NCBI GenBank assembly: GCA_946902875.1
Contig: OX336340.1
Span: 23,947,566 to 24,011,565, forward strand
DNA length: 64,000 nt
From: Nematopogon swammerdamellus
Lineage: Eukaryota > Arthropoda > Insecta > Lepidoptera > Adelidae
Direction: 5' to 3'
In this document: one piece after another, positions 28,401 through 38,670 of the stretch
How positions within the stretch are numbered: the stretch's first letter is position 1
Layout of the letters: every line of letters starts with the position of its first letter
The notes under the pieces: model-generated
Database searches by the model: none
Seen by the model: only the letters and a program-made list of their open reading frames with translations
Told to the model about the DNA's origin: nothing
Made by a program: the position numbers and the translations under genes

Positions 28401-28459
28401 AAATCCTTTGCACAGCATTATGATGTCACATGCTGCCTGCTAAACTATTCGCATGTAGT

Positions 28460-28830
28460 GTAGTGCGAGAGCGTTGCTGTGGCCTGACCGGACAAGGATT
28501 GAGAAAATAAATACTTGCGTAGTTCGGCCATGTTGCAAGAGTGAATGATAGGGGACGTAGGGGACTAACGAAATACATTTATGCAGCGAATGTGAGTGGA
28601 AGAGTCGGGAAGGGTCGCGCTAGACGCACTTACCTGGACCAGATCGGGCGCATGTGCTCAAAAAGGGTCAAGTGCGTAGTACCCGTAACCGACGATCATG
28701 TATGAAGAACATTATTAGTGTGGGAGGAGATAGGTGCCGGGATCGTGGCACTTGGAGATCCGTTGTCTCTCCCTAACCTACTGGGTAAACGGCGTGATGT
28801 TGTGCATGTATGTATATGTATACTATTCGT
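28460..28830 (+). pseudogene. RTE-like LINE C-terminus, copy 1
   Basis: The sequence aligns with the minus-strand copy at 50.04-50.37 kb (CGGCCATGTTGCAAGAGTGA, GGAAGAGTCGGGAAGGGTCG, GTGCTCAAAAAGGGTCAAGT, GCGTAGTACCCGTAACCGAC). Across frames it gives the common 'RWFGHV.RM.DRRLTK.IY.A.VSGR.GKGRPRRT.LDQIG.VLKKGQV.STRNRR.CMKN' signature. The frame is broken by indels. It ends in an (ATGT)n-like tail. Confidence 0.7.
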
Positions 28831-29330
28831 GCCAACGACGGCATCGTTCGATATCGCTACTACGGAACCCTCGAAAATTAATTTAAAGAAGCTTCACCAT
28901 CAAAATCACAATTAATGCAACTTATCGAGTTATCGCAATCAATTGAAATATTTACCGAGGACCAGTTCCGTGAAACAATCGATACGGAGCTTATCTGCGT
29001 CGGACGAGACACTCACCGCTGATCCCCGGTTATCTGCCACCGGCCGGATAACCGAGAGCCGATAAAGTGCCTTTGACCGGTTATTGATTTTTTACTAGCC
29101 CGCTTTTGACGGCTTAACCGGAGCGCTTGCTTTTGAGTGCGTGCTCATGTTGTTCAGTTGTTCTCATTATTTCTTGTTCATTTGGCGATCCATTTCAAAC
29201 TTACATAATGTTCACAGTCCAAAAATATTCACATTTTTATTTTATTTTTGTTTTGATTATTTTTTTCAAATTTGTAAAAAGAAACAGGAATTAACAGCTA
29301 GAACAACAGAATAATAAATACTAATAATAA
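28831..29330. other. No supportable feature
   Basis: No motif recognised; AT-rich toward 29300. Confidence 0.4.
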
Positions 29331-29331
29331 A

Positions 29332-29625
29332 ACTGTAAGGGATGGTCATGGAGTAAGTTACTTTGTTTTATGAGATACTGCGTTTGTAGACTCTATGTAT
29401 GATACTGAAACCTAAAACTAAATTGATGATTTTTAGAAATCTTTTCTGTATGTATGTTCCTCCATAACTCTTAAACCGATAATCCGAATTTAATTAAACT
29501 TAGCACATTTATCTATACGTGGCTAAGATTTGGCGCAATAAAGGTAACGCAGAAATGCAGTTCGGCCTTCTTACTTACTTTCTTCTTTTTAAATACGAAT
29601 TTCACGCGAGCGAAGCCGCGGGCAA
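29332..29625 (+). mobile_element. Helitron-like element, family H copy 4
   Basis: CTGTAAGGGATGGTCATGGA at the left, GCGAGCGAAGCCGCGGGC at the right. The terminal AAAAGCTAG is lost (the sequence continues AAATCAATC). It is an internal match to the copies at 4.65 and 9.3 kb. Confidence 0.55.
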
Positions 29626-30402
29626 ATCAATCAAAAACTTACAAATAAAGCTAAGAAAAACATACGGAAAGAAATAAAGAGGAGAGAGAGAGAGAGAGAG
29701 AGAAACAGTTGAAAATAATTCACATATATAAATTAGTCATGAGTGTCAGGGCTAACTGTTGATGTGTAAACATCGCTCGCGAGCGTGTCGCGTTACACCT
29801 TTGAAATCTCAATTCAATCCAGCGCCGAAATCCTCGGTTGATATCCCGCGGTATAGTTGTTTACACACACATCAACTATACATACACAATCGAACAATCA
29901 GCCGAGACAACATTGTAAGGCACGCATCGGAGTTGACGTAATCCTAACTTAAGCCGAAACTTAAATCCTTTAACACCGCGCCCTAACACTTGTGATACCC
30001 AAATTAGTACCTCCAATTTCTGCAAGTTTAGCAATTCGCTTATCGACTGCTTACATTTGTTTGCATAGGTGGAGCGCGATCAACATATCCACGCTTCGGG
30101 TTCGCGGATATACACATTTGTCGAAGTATATGCGTTTGTAGAACCATGTCTTACTCACTAGTTTTATACACGCCTACAGGTGCTTTGGAGGTGAACAAAA
30201 GATAATTATGATAAGGTTCCACGCGTGCATTTAGGATTTTAGAACGTGACCACACGTGCGTGCCTGAAGTTAACTTTAGGGTCTATTAGGCTAGTCGTAA
30301 AATCACCCGCAGATCCTTTTTACTCCGTTTGGGAATTTGGAAAACTGTAATTTGTCAGTTTTACGTAGGCGATATTACGTATTAAATTTCAGATGATCAT
30401 TT
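29626..30402. other. No supportable gene
   Basis: Contains (GA)n at about 29682-29702. No frame, TIR or SINE signature recognised in the rest. Confidence 0.4.
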
Positions 30403-30403
30403 G

Positions 30404-30880
30404 TAGGGTTCCGTATCCGTCGTATGGGACTCTATTACTAAGCCTACGCTGTCTGTCTGTCTATCTGTCTGTTCTTCTGTCCAAGGGTTGTATCTATTGA
30501 ACCGTAATAGGTAGCCCGATGAAATTTTCACAGAATAGGTATGTATTATTATGGCCGATATAACAACAAATAGTAAAAATAAGAAAAAGTAAAAAATTCA
30601 CGGGGCCCCTATATAAGAAACTAAGTAGTGTATGCGCGCCATCTACCGAAAACAGAATGAAGCAGCACTGACCATAACATGGCGATACGGAACCCTCGGT
30701 GCGCGAGTTCGACTCGCACTTGGCCGGTTTTTAGGGTACCGTATCCGTACGGAAGTTGGTGATTGAGATTTTCGCAGAATATGTGTTATTTAGTTATGGC
30801 GGATATTCTAACATAAAAACAAAAATTACAAAATTAAGGTGTGTCATCCACCATACAAGAAACGTGTAAAACTATCGTGT
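30404..30880 (-). mobile_element. Interspersed repeat C, copy C4 plus adjoining partial copy
   Basis: 30404-30731 is a full reverse-complement repeat C (TAGGGTTCCGTATCCG ... CGACTCGCACTTGGCCGG). 30731-30880 starts again with TTAGGGTACCGTATCCGTAC and keeps the GATTTTCGCAGAATATGTG stretch before diverging, so two copies stand head to tail. Confidence 0.7.
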
Positions 30881-30965
30881 GTAGAACTATCGTAATAAAA
30901 CAAAATGTATTTAAACTAATGTGGCTTTTGTCCGCGGTTTCGCCAGATACTCGCCCGAACTTCAG

Positions 30966-31090
30966 ATATCATCATCATCATCATCATCATCAGCCTGTAT
31001 CGGTGCACTGCTGGACATAGGCCTCTCCCAAGGCACGCCACCACACGCGGTCTTCCGCTCTTCTCATCCATCCACTCCCGGCTAGATATC
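30966..31090 (-). mobile_element. Lepidopteran-type LINE 3' end with (GAT)n tail
   Basis: (ATC)8 followed by AGCCTGTATCGGTGCACTGC and TGGACATAGGCCTCTCCCAA. On the minus strand the reading is SREWMDEKSGRPRVVACLGR then GLCPAVHRYRLMMMM. This (ATC)n-tailed repeat is, to my knowledge, very common in moth and butterfly genomes and is usually the extreme 3' end of an RTE-type LINE. A plus-strand relic is at 44293-44400. Confidence 0.65.
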
Positions 31091-31823
31091 CCCATGCAAA
31101 ATTTCACGATAATAGGCGGTGACGATCAAGAGTAAAAGAGACAAAAGAATAAACGATCTCTATTTCATCTAAATGTTTTCATTGAATAGGTATTAATTAG
31201 TAGGTATAAGCTGACTGACATTCGGTTAGGCTGAAAGACCACCATTGAAGGGAGCAGACAGCGGATCACTTGGGAAATTTACCGAACGTGTCCTATTCGA
31301 ACTTCAGCAGATTTTGAATCTTAGTACACACAAACAGAGCTCAAAGTCGATCGTCAACATAATCCCAGTGATGGGGGTATGATTGACAGAAGTCAAGGCA
31401 GATATTGTGCGAGGGATCCGCTAACAAGTTGAACGTCAACCTCGCCGGGAACTTAATTATTCGGTTAAATTTATCACGCCGCTACTAACTTGGCGCAGTA
31501 TTGTGTGCCTATAATGTTAGTGTTGATTTGGTAACATCTACAGGATATTTCAAATCGAGCAGTGTTCTAATTCTATTTATTCCTACTATTATGGCTTTAA
31601 GCGTTAAAAATATGCCTTTAAGCGTTAAAAATATGCCTTTAAGCGTTAAACATTATTGTTCGACACTGCACGCATCGTTCGGAGGTTTCTCTCTTTGGGA
31701 CCCGACCATCGGAATCCTGGGTTCGCCCCGCGCCGCCGGTGGTGGAAACTCAATTTTAAGTTTGCAAATATGTAAAATTAATATTTAAAAAAATTTATGG
31801 GCGACATTTTTCTTGCAAAATTC
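31091..31823. other. No gene; small tandem repeat
   Basis: Contains three copies of a 20-base unit, CTTTAAGCGTTAAAAATATG, at about 31593-31650 (the last altered). The remainder has no recognised features. Confidence 0.5.
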
Positions 31824-31833
31824 GCTGCAACTA

Positions 31834-32142
31834 GGGCTGCCATCCGTCTGGGTTTCTTTAGTTTCGAATGCGTCCGTGGGCGTCCGGGCAGATTTATTGA
31901 AGTGGTCTGAGTTACCTAAGTACCCGAAATTAAAATATCCCGCCCGCTCGCACTAACGCATCGCTCTCTACCTATCTCAATTCTGTGATAGAGCTGAAAC
32001 GTCAACTTCACTCCGTGGCGACTGACGAGTGGCAATCGAAACGCGAGACTTGCCCTCCGGGTTGGAGGAATAAAAAATGTAAAAACATATATATGTTCCG
32101 TTTTTTCTAATCCTTCTTTATATTCTGGTAATGGCAGCCCTA
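31834..32142. mobile_element. MITE with GGGCTGCCAT ends
   Basis: Inverted ends GGGCTGCCAT (31834-31843) and ATGGCAGCCC (32131-32140) bound a non-coding ~309-base segment. A direct repeat GCTGCAACTA lies on both sides (31824-31833 and 32143-32152). Reading the boundary as TA duplication plus TIR would suggest Tc1/mariner; reading the 9-10 base repeat as the duplication would suggest a Mutator-type element. No transposase. Confidence 0.65.
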
Positions 32143-32191
32143 GCTGCAACTAGTTGCAAAATATGAATCTAGTAATGGGAATTGGAAATTA

Positions 32192-32300
32192 GCCCGCTGC
32201 CGAAGCTTATTTCGGCGCCCGAAACAATTCGGTTTGTATGACAGCCATATCTTGGCGTAACCGGAACTGAATTTTATTTACCCTATCCTGTGTCAGATAT
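32192..32300 (-). mobile_element. Helitron-like element H, internal fragment
   Basis: TTAGCCCGCTGCCGAAGCTT, ATTTCGGCGCCCGAAACAAT, TTGGCGTAACCGGAACTGAA match the interior of H copies 1 and 2. Both ends are missing. Confidence 0.5.
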
Positions 32301-32309
32301 AGTTTATTT

Positions 32310-32425
32310 TCCCCTTCTTTGTGAATTATTGTTAATTTCTATTGCTCTTCTGAATGTTATCTTCTGTCTTCTGTATCTCTGTTTGTGTTTTTGTGTGCAA
32401 TAAAGCATTTCTATTCTATTCTAGT
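32310..32425 (+). repeat. LINE 3' end with (CTATT)n
   Basis: GTGTTTTTGTGTGCAATAAA, GCATTTCTATTCTATTCTA: an AATAAA signal and short tandem pentamers, typical of an insect LINE 3' terminus. No coding part. Confidence 0.45.
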
Positions 32426-33612
32426 ACATAGATAAGTTTTTGTTTGTTGGTCTTTATTCTAATATTAATCTGGTAATAAGTTGGTCTTAATTCTTTATTC
32501 TATATCAGTATAAACCGTAGCGTTGATTTTATGTAAGACACAGGTAGTACTACTTTTTTATATCGTTAGGTACTACTGATAATGTGTGCCCCAATATATT
32601 ATGTCTAATATTGAACTAAATAAATCAAATCATTATTTATTTACAGGCACATGGTACCATACACATCACATAATTAATTTACAAAATTTAAATTTAACAA
32701 TTATACCTCTTGGTTCCGGAATGGCCGGCGGCCCAAAAAAAATCGCAAATTTCTATGAATTTTTCTTACGCGAACGAATGAGAACTGGCTATACGGATAA
32801 AAACTTTTTCTTTTCCTAGTAGAACATACTTTAAAAATATTCCCAGGTCTCAAGAAAACAATAATTTTGAGCTGTAAATTTTTTTATACACCTACGTAAA
32901 CAATAATTTATCGAATACGTACTAAAGAAAAAGCATCTCAAACCTGAATGAACGTCGCGTCCTCTGTCTACTAAAACAAACAAATAAATAAATATGTTTC
33001 AGCATATCGTTTTAATCGTTAGCTTAAGGCTAAATTCGTTACCTTTATGCATGTGACAGTGACAAACGAAATACGACTCTAATACTTTCTGTATCAAGCG
33101 GTGACGTCACTATAATAAAATTAATTTCAAAAAGCTTCTGCTTCTGAAGGGCCGCCCTTCTTTGCCGTTGGCGTCGAGTGCCCTAGCATTTTCTGGTACA
33201 ACTTTTGTGAATAATTTAACTTTCATTTAAAATTTCCTTTGTTATATAAAGTACGATGTAAAATCACAATAAAAAATATCACCGGCGAAGTGTCCACTTT
33301 ACACTCAATTTCGCTAATGAAAGTGGTGTGATATCGCAGTTTCGGCGAAAGTGACTCGCCCGGTCACACCCTGTACACTGATCATATATTCCGAATAACC
33401 CGCCGGTACACGGTGGCCCGGGGGATTGTCTCGTTTTATTTAATTAATCGTCTCGCTCGACGCAGCCACGCGACAGCACGCAATTAACAAAACTATATAC
33501 GGGGCACCCGGTCTGCCCTCTCGCTCGCTACTACCTCATAATCTGTCAGCCGTGACACCCTCTGCCGACGTTCTGTCAAGTTGACATTGTTTTCTTTCAG
33601 ATACGTGTCTCT
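32426..33612. other. No supportable gene
   Basis: AT-rich to 33100. A 77-codon frame at 32586-32819 has no known motif. GC rises at 33340-33560 without any sign of an exon. Confidence 0.4.
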
Positions 33613-33616
33613 TTAA

Positions 33617-34011
33617 GACGATACCCATAGCTGGCTGCTTTGCATAGAAAAAGGTCGTAAGTCGGTGTTGTTTTTTAATTTAAAAAAATTAATGGTAATA
33701 AAATTTTAAAATCTGCAAAAATTGAGTTCTGTGCTTGTGGTTTAGTTATTTATCAGTGCAATAAAAATTTCGTTTTATTCATTCACTTTTGCTTCTGATG
33801 AAAAAAATGATTTTATTTAGATTTTTTCATCTGACGCATAAGTGAATGAATAAAACGAAATGTTTATTGCATGATAAATAACTGAACCACAAGCACAGAA
33901 CTCTATTTTTGAATATTTTTAAATTTTATTACCATAAATTTTTTTAAATTATAAAAACAACACCGACTTACGACCTTTTTCTATGCAAAGCAGCCAGCTA
34001 TGGGTATCGCC
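33617..34011. mobile_element. Palindromic (foldback) MITE with TTAA borders
   Basis: A 395-base segment that is nearly all inverted repeat. The left arm begins GACGATACCCATAGCTGGCT and the right arm ends AGCCAGCTATGGGTATCGC. Pairing continues inward to a loop near 33810-33830, with arms of about 190 bases and few mismatches. TTAA lies at both borders (33613-33616, 34012-34015). No frame. TTAA duplication suggests piggyBac-type mobilisation. Confidence 0.8.
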
Positions 34012-34015
34012 TTAA

Positions 34016-34060
34016 CTAGCTTTTGCCCGCGGCATCGCCCTCCTTGAATTCACGCGTGCG
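34016..34060 (-). mobile_element. Helitron-like 3' tip, family H
   Basis: CTAGCTTTTGCCCGCGGCAT directly at the right border of the palindromic MITE; in reverse complement it ends GCGGGCAAAAGCTAG|T. Only the terminal bases are present. Confidence 0.4.
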
Positions 34061-34189
34061 GCCTAGGTCAGCAGTTATCTGTCGGTTAAAGTTACATTTC
34101 TCATACAGTTTACGAGATTAACCGGCGAGGCATCCGTAAAAATTCTTCTGACTGATGAATTAAATTGTTTAATTATATGTATAAAGTCA

Positions 34190-34690
34190 AATTTTATTAA
34201 TGACTTGAGTGAATCCTATGTTCTTTGTATTGTATTATCTTTTTTATGGATATATCCTCTGCTTAATTTTTTTTTTTTGCTTAGAAATAGTATGTTATAT
34301 TTAACGTAATTAAAACTTAGTAGATAGATAGATAGAAAATTCTTTATTGCTCCAGTAAACATTAAACAGTAACAAATACATTGGAAAATTTACATAAGGT
34401 TCAAAGGCGGACTTATCCCTTAAAGAGATTTCTTACAGTCAACCTTTGGATGTTTCAGATTCGATAATATAGTGGAATGTAAGTAGGTAGTAGCAAAAGA
34501 GTTGCGTGACAATTGTGGCTTAGTACCTACGTAAGTTATATTAAAAAAAAACTCTGTAAGGTTTCTTACCCGGTTCTGTCTTATAGATTGCATTATCGAA
34601 CGGGACATGACAAAAAAATTATGACCAACCATGCTGAATGTTGTGTTCTTTATGGCGAAACAAATATCTGAATATGAATCTGAATCATTT
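34190..34690 (+). mobile_element. LINE 3' UTR interrupted by another LINE 3' end
   Basis: 34190-34319 and ~34580-34690 match, in order, the uninterrupted copy at 56360-56632 (GTGAATCCTATGTTCTTTGT, AACGTAATTAAAACTTAG; then TTGTGTTCTTTATGGCG and the CTGAAT-type repeats). Between them lies a minus-strand (TAGA)n-tailed LINE 3' end (34320-~34515) like the one at 26.23 kb. The inserted element is the younger. Confidence 0.6.
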
Positions 34691-34745
34691 TAACCGAAGG
34701 TGGTGAGATCGGCCGCTGCTAAGGTTAAATTAGTGGTATTCTTTG

Positions 34746-35027
34746 GTGGGGCCGGTACTTTAAAAGAATAGCCCCACTGCGTCTCTCCCCGTGCATGTCG
34801 TAAAAGGCGACTAAGGGATATGACTCCCTTCTTATATTACTAGGTGGTAGGGTTTACCCGCCCGGGTTGGTACCACCGCACTGAATGAAAGGTCGGTCGA
34901 AACGGCTATGTAAATAGTTTGTGTTTTCCGTCCAGTTCAGTGTAGCTACACCCGGTGTTATGGGCTGACATCACGGATGTTGTAGGTGATGTAGCCAACC
35001 TTGTCAGTTTCAATAAAAAAAAAAAAT
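34746..35027 (+). mobile_element. SINE A, short form, copy A7
   Basis: Leader GGGGCCGGTACTTTAAAAGA, core CTAGGTGGTAGGGTTTACCC, tail ending TTTCAATAAAAAAAAAA. About 40 bases of the body (the GGCACGACC...GGCACCTAG part) are deleted near 34948. Confidence 0.8.
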
Positions 35028-35339
35028 CTAATATGGGAGCCATAGTTTATCATGAGCGGGGCTGGACATTATAGAAAGCTACCCAGTACAATATATGTTG
35101 GGTGATAATTCAACCTCTTGCCAGATTTAAAAAAAAATTACTCAGTACGATATTGAACAACTTTTGTCTCAAATTATAAAGTTGTAGAAAAAAAGTTGGT
35201 CTGGATTGATTGGCTTCTCTGTGAGCATGACACGACTTTGTGAATTGTTTCAAAAGTAACGGAGGCCGTTCATTTAGCATTTCTTATATTATTGTCTCAA
35301 CATCCAACGGTATACCTTCCTTTGATCTAGATTTTTTTA
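35028..35339. other. No supportable feature
   Basis: AT-rich spacer, no motif. Confidence 0.4.
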
Positions 35340-35570
35340 TATATTGTTATTTCTTTATTTTCACGCTTTTTGTTACATATTTACATTAATTTTATATAAT
35401 TATAAAATAAAATACCTATACAAAATTAATACAAACAGACAAAAACAAAAAACGGTATTCTCGCCGGCGGCGGGAGGCGGACCTCCAAGCACGCCGGCGA
35501 GTGCAGGCCGTGGCTACGGAGCTTTCCGAGACGACGCGAGGCAAGCTACGAGCGATAGGTGGTATATATA
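35340..35570 (-). repeat. Interspersed repeat with GC-rich end, copy 2
   Basis: The same order as 9655-9900: an AT-rich part with ACAAAATTAATACAAACA, then CACGCCGGCGAGTGCAGGCC, GTGGCTACGGAGCTTTCCGA, GAGCGATAGGTGGTA. Confidence 0.6.
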
Positions 35571-36046
35571 TTTTATATATTATTATTATTGTATGGAAAT
35601 CACAATAATATAAAAAAAAACAATCCTTATAAACTATTGACATATATAGAACATACAATATATACATTTAATTAATAATTGCTCTCAAGCTGTGTTTTCG
35701 ATAGACTGTAATAAATTTTTATCATGTTGCTAGTAACTAAATAATAATATGTATGAAAAAAAAATGCTCTGCGAAGTTTATCGCCGGTTCTTCTTCGTGG
35801 GTATAATCGAACCGGATAGAACAAATATTTTAAACGCCTTAATTTTCAATTTCTGCGTTTGAAAATATACCCGACGCTAGCGCGGTCAGTGACGTCACGA
35901 GCGTTGGGTAAAGGTATATTTTCCAAATACGCCACGAGGAAGGTGAAAAGGAAACCGTTCAACTGAGACGCAGTTAGACTGCGCGCTGATTTTTCAGCGG
36001 CTCCCGTTTTACAATACACAATAATAATATTACTTAATATTTTTTT
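35571..36046. other. Retroposon remnant with palindrome; no gene
   Basis: 35860-35935 holds an inverted repeat (GAAAATATACCCGACGCT / AACGCTCGTGACGTCAC region, ending GGTATATTTTCC). 35935-35995 matches 28270-28325 in reverse complement. No coding sequence. Confidence 0.45.
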
Positions 36047-36210
36047 TTTTTTATGTAAACCAACAGTCGACAGAGCCAAAATCACCTCTCCTCGCGAAAC
36101 CACGCTCCGTTAGGTGCCATGCCAGTAGATTTGCGGACTGCTGCTAACCTGTCTAGCCCGTTAATACGACGCTTGAAGACACCCAGGTTAAAGGATTCGG
36201 GAAACACACT
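36047..36210 (-). pseudogene. LINE family F tail, copy F2
   Basis: The minus strand gives SVFPESFNLGVFKRRINGLD-type codons (GTGTGTTTCCCGAATCCTTT ...) and the F 3' UTR to poly(A). About 25 bases near the 3' end are deleted relative to F1 (GTTTACATAAAA follows GTCGACTGTTG directly). Confidence 0.7.
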
Positions 36211-37320
36211 CTTTTATTATTTTATTCAAGCTATTCAAGCTACAATATTTTGCTCAGCTAGCAAGCAGTCCAGATCGTTCCTTCCACACTGCACTACCAA
36301 GCTGAACTACCGGTAGTGCTGTTTGGAATTTTTCGTCCCATCTGCACCACTGCACTACCAGCTGCGAAACCGGTAGTGTCGTTTGGATTTATTTCTTCCC
36401 TTTTGCACTACTGAGTAGTAGTGCACAATGGAAATTATGTCCGTCAGCGGAACATGAGAACTGATCGAGCGACCAGTCCGCTGACAGATCTGCGCGACGC
36501 ACGTGAGTCCGCGGCTGCAGGATATTGGAGCACGTTATCGTGCTCAAGAACCTCAGTAAAACGTCTAAATGGCAATTTATCGCGTAGTAAACGGCCACCA
36601 CCATTATGCGCAACCCCTTAACCTTTCAACTTATTAATATCTACATAATTTATTGTAAATTGCATTCAGCGCCGCTGCTCCCGTCCACCCCCGCTGCCCC
36701 ACCCCGCCGAGTGCGTCCAGCGGGGATGAATAACGGGGGCGGAGGTTTAGCCGTGAAAAAAAAACCCGCGGGCTGCGAGGGTTAAAATACGATTTTAATT
36801 ATCTCGATCGGAAATTTAGAACACTCAATTCGTAATTTATCTATTGTATTACGAAAAATATCCTCGTGGGACGCGCGTCCTAAAATTTAAATTGAATGTA
36901 GGAATTAATTCAACATTTCGGGCCGCAGGGCTCAGATTACTGTTTCAAAATTCACGACCTCTGGAGTTCTTTATCGATGTAAACTGTGAAAGACTGTGCC
37001 GTGTTTAGGCCGATGTAAATTGTGAAGTAGACCTGTTAATTGTGAAGGTTGTTCACACGCAGCCAGAGGGTTCCTAGCGACGCATCTTCTAACCTAACCT
37101 ATATTATATTTTTATATTTGATATTTATTAATTTGTTACTTTAATTAGACATAATGTCAAGCTTATCTCTTTTTCTGTCTAAATTTTAGTTAAAATTTTT
37201 TGAAGCTGCTTGTGTTTTTGAAAAATAATAAAAAATATATAAATGTAATACTTTTTTTTTGTTTTGTTGAGTTCATTTTCAATGCACCTCGAAGGTCGTG
37301 TAATGCACGAGATCTGTGAA
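36211..37320. other. No supportable gene
   Basis: 36260-36440 contains two related ~65-base segments, each with TGCACTACCA(G)GCTG and ACCGGTAGTG. The rest has no recognisable element. Confidence 0.45.
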
Positions 37321-37545
37321 TTTTTTTATGTAATGCGGTATGGGTGGCATAGTCCGATGGGATTTGAGAATTTGAGCCTACCACTTAGTAAGGGGTAAGG
37401 GACCTGGAGTTTTACACCAGTTACGAACGGTGAAGCGGCAGGTGTGGGTATGCACATACATTTTTCCTTCAGAAAAAATTGGAACCTCGGACCTCTCGCA
37501 AAAGAGGCCGACGACGCTCAGACCACTCCGTCACACGCCGCTTTA
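37321..37545 (-). mobile_element. SINE B with large internal deletion, copy B4
   Basis: Tail (TTTTTTATGTAATGCGGTAT), then a jump to ATTTGAGCCTACCAC and the core, ending in the tRNA-like head (CCTCGGACCTCTCGCAAAAG, GGCCGACGACGC) near 37545. Most of the body between tail and core is gone, and the B box is altered. Confidence 0.7.
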
Positions 37546-37651
37546 TAACCTATAACCGTTTAGGAGCTACAGACTGTGACAGACTGACGCGGACAGAGAC
37601 CCGAACAATTTTATGAGGGCATCGCTGATTACGGAACCCTTAAAAATCTGC

Positions 37652-38029
37652 TCGTCAGCCTCGATAGCTCAGTGGTGCAGACAGTCGGCTGTCGCCTGGG
37701 CCGGTCAGTTCTTGGATGGGTAACCGCTCGACCGTTAGATGCTGACCGCTGTTCGGATTGCACGTAAAACTGTAGTAGGTCCCTTCCCTTCTTACCTTAC
37801 TAGGTGGTAGGGTTCAACCCGCCCGGGTTGATACCACCGCACTGAATGAAGCGTCGGTCGAAACGGTTATGTAAATAGTTTATGTTTTCCGTCCAGTTCA
37901 GTGTAGCCGGCACGACCGATGGGAAGCACTGACATGGTATCTAGTTCATCCTCCGGTGTTATGGGCTGACATCACGGATGTTGTAGGTGATTTAAGAAAT
38001 CGTGTAAGTTTTCATAAAAAAAAAATTAA
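37652..38029 (+). mobile_element. SINE A, long form without leader, copy A8
   Basis: Begins TCGTCAGCCTCGATAGCTCA. It is flanked by a 10-bp duplication, AAAAATCTGC (37642-37651 and 38030-38039), so the true 5' end of this form is the tRNA/5S-like head, not the leader. The 5S-like part is somewhat degraded (TTCTTGGATGGGTAACCGC). The core, body and tail run to poly(A). Confidence 0.9.
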
Positions 38030-38039
38030 AAAAATCTGC

Positions 38040-38437
38040 GTCGCATCAGAAAAATACACAATGTGGAAGTAAATAACGTTGCGAACGTAAAAAAAAATCA
38101 GTTTAAAAGAAACGATCTGTATATTACACACACGTACTGAAGATAGAAAACGTGCATAACTCTTCACCACGTGCATGCATCGACTCTACATTTGAAATGA
38201 AATTTATGAAGTCTGAACTAGTCTCGAGCCGTATTTTTGCCTGCAACAGTTTTGGTTATATAAATAAACGGATGCGAGCAAAGACCGTACCAAACTCACA
38301 TAGACGCGGCACTCGATATGTATTCTCTCGACAATCATGCTCCAAAACTCCGGCATCCCCTCTCTCTTGCTTGCAATGCCGACAGTCCTCGTAGAGCGGA
38401 GAAAGACGGCGAGAAAACTATTTGTCTCTGTTAATTT
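38040..38437. other. No supportable gene
   Basis: An 80-codon frame at 38152-38394 has no recognised motif. Nothing else stands out. Confidence 0.4.
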
Positions 38438-38670
38438 TTAAGTTTTCGGATTACCAGTAGGTGTAAAAGACTTACATAAGTCGACGTTTCGCCCGCTAAG
38501 TCGCGGGCTTCCACCACCGCCAGCCACCGGGCTTGTACCAGACGTTAAACTTGACAGTTTGACGTCTGGCACAACGGACACCAGACGTCGGCTCCGGGAA
38601 CTCCCGCAGGTCCTGAAGAAGCCCGCGACGTAGCGGGCGAAACGTCGATAATAATAAGTACTTAACAAGT
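38438..38670. mobile_element. Penelope-like element ends in inverted arrangement
   Basis: Two copies of the same terminal sequence face each other: the minus-strand copy (38438-~38550) and the plus-strand copy (~38560-38670). Each carries GAAGCCCGCGAC(G/T)TAGCGGGC, GAAACGTCG. The minus copy continues into GACTTATGTAAGTCTTT and matches the 3' region of the element at 46.76-47.2 kb. Inverted terminal repeats are a known habit of Penelope-like elements. Confidence 0.55.
38613..38646 (+). ncRNA. Hammerhead-ribozyme-like core
   Basis: In order: CTGAAGA (38613-38619, fits CUGANGA), stem II GCCCGC / GCGGGC around loop GACGTA (38621-38638), GAAA (38639-38642), then CGTC (38643-38646), giving an ACGU self-complementary stem III and a GUC cleavage triplet. 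One extra A separates CUGAAGA from stem II, and stem I is weak, so activity is uncertain. Hammerhead motifs are established in Penelope-like elements. Confidence 0.5.
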
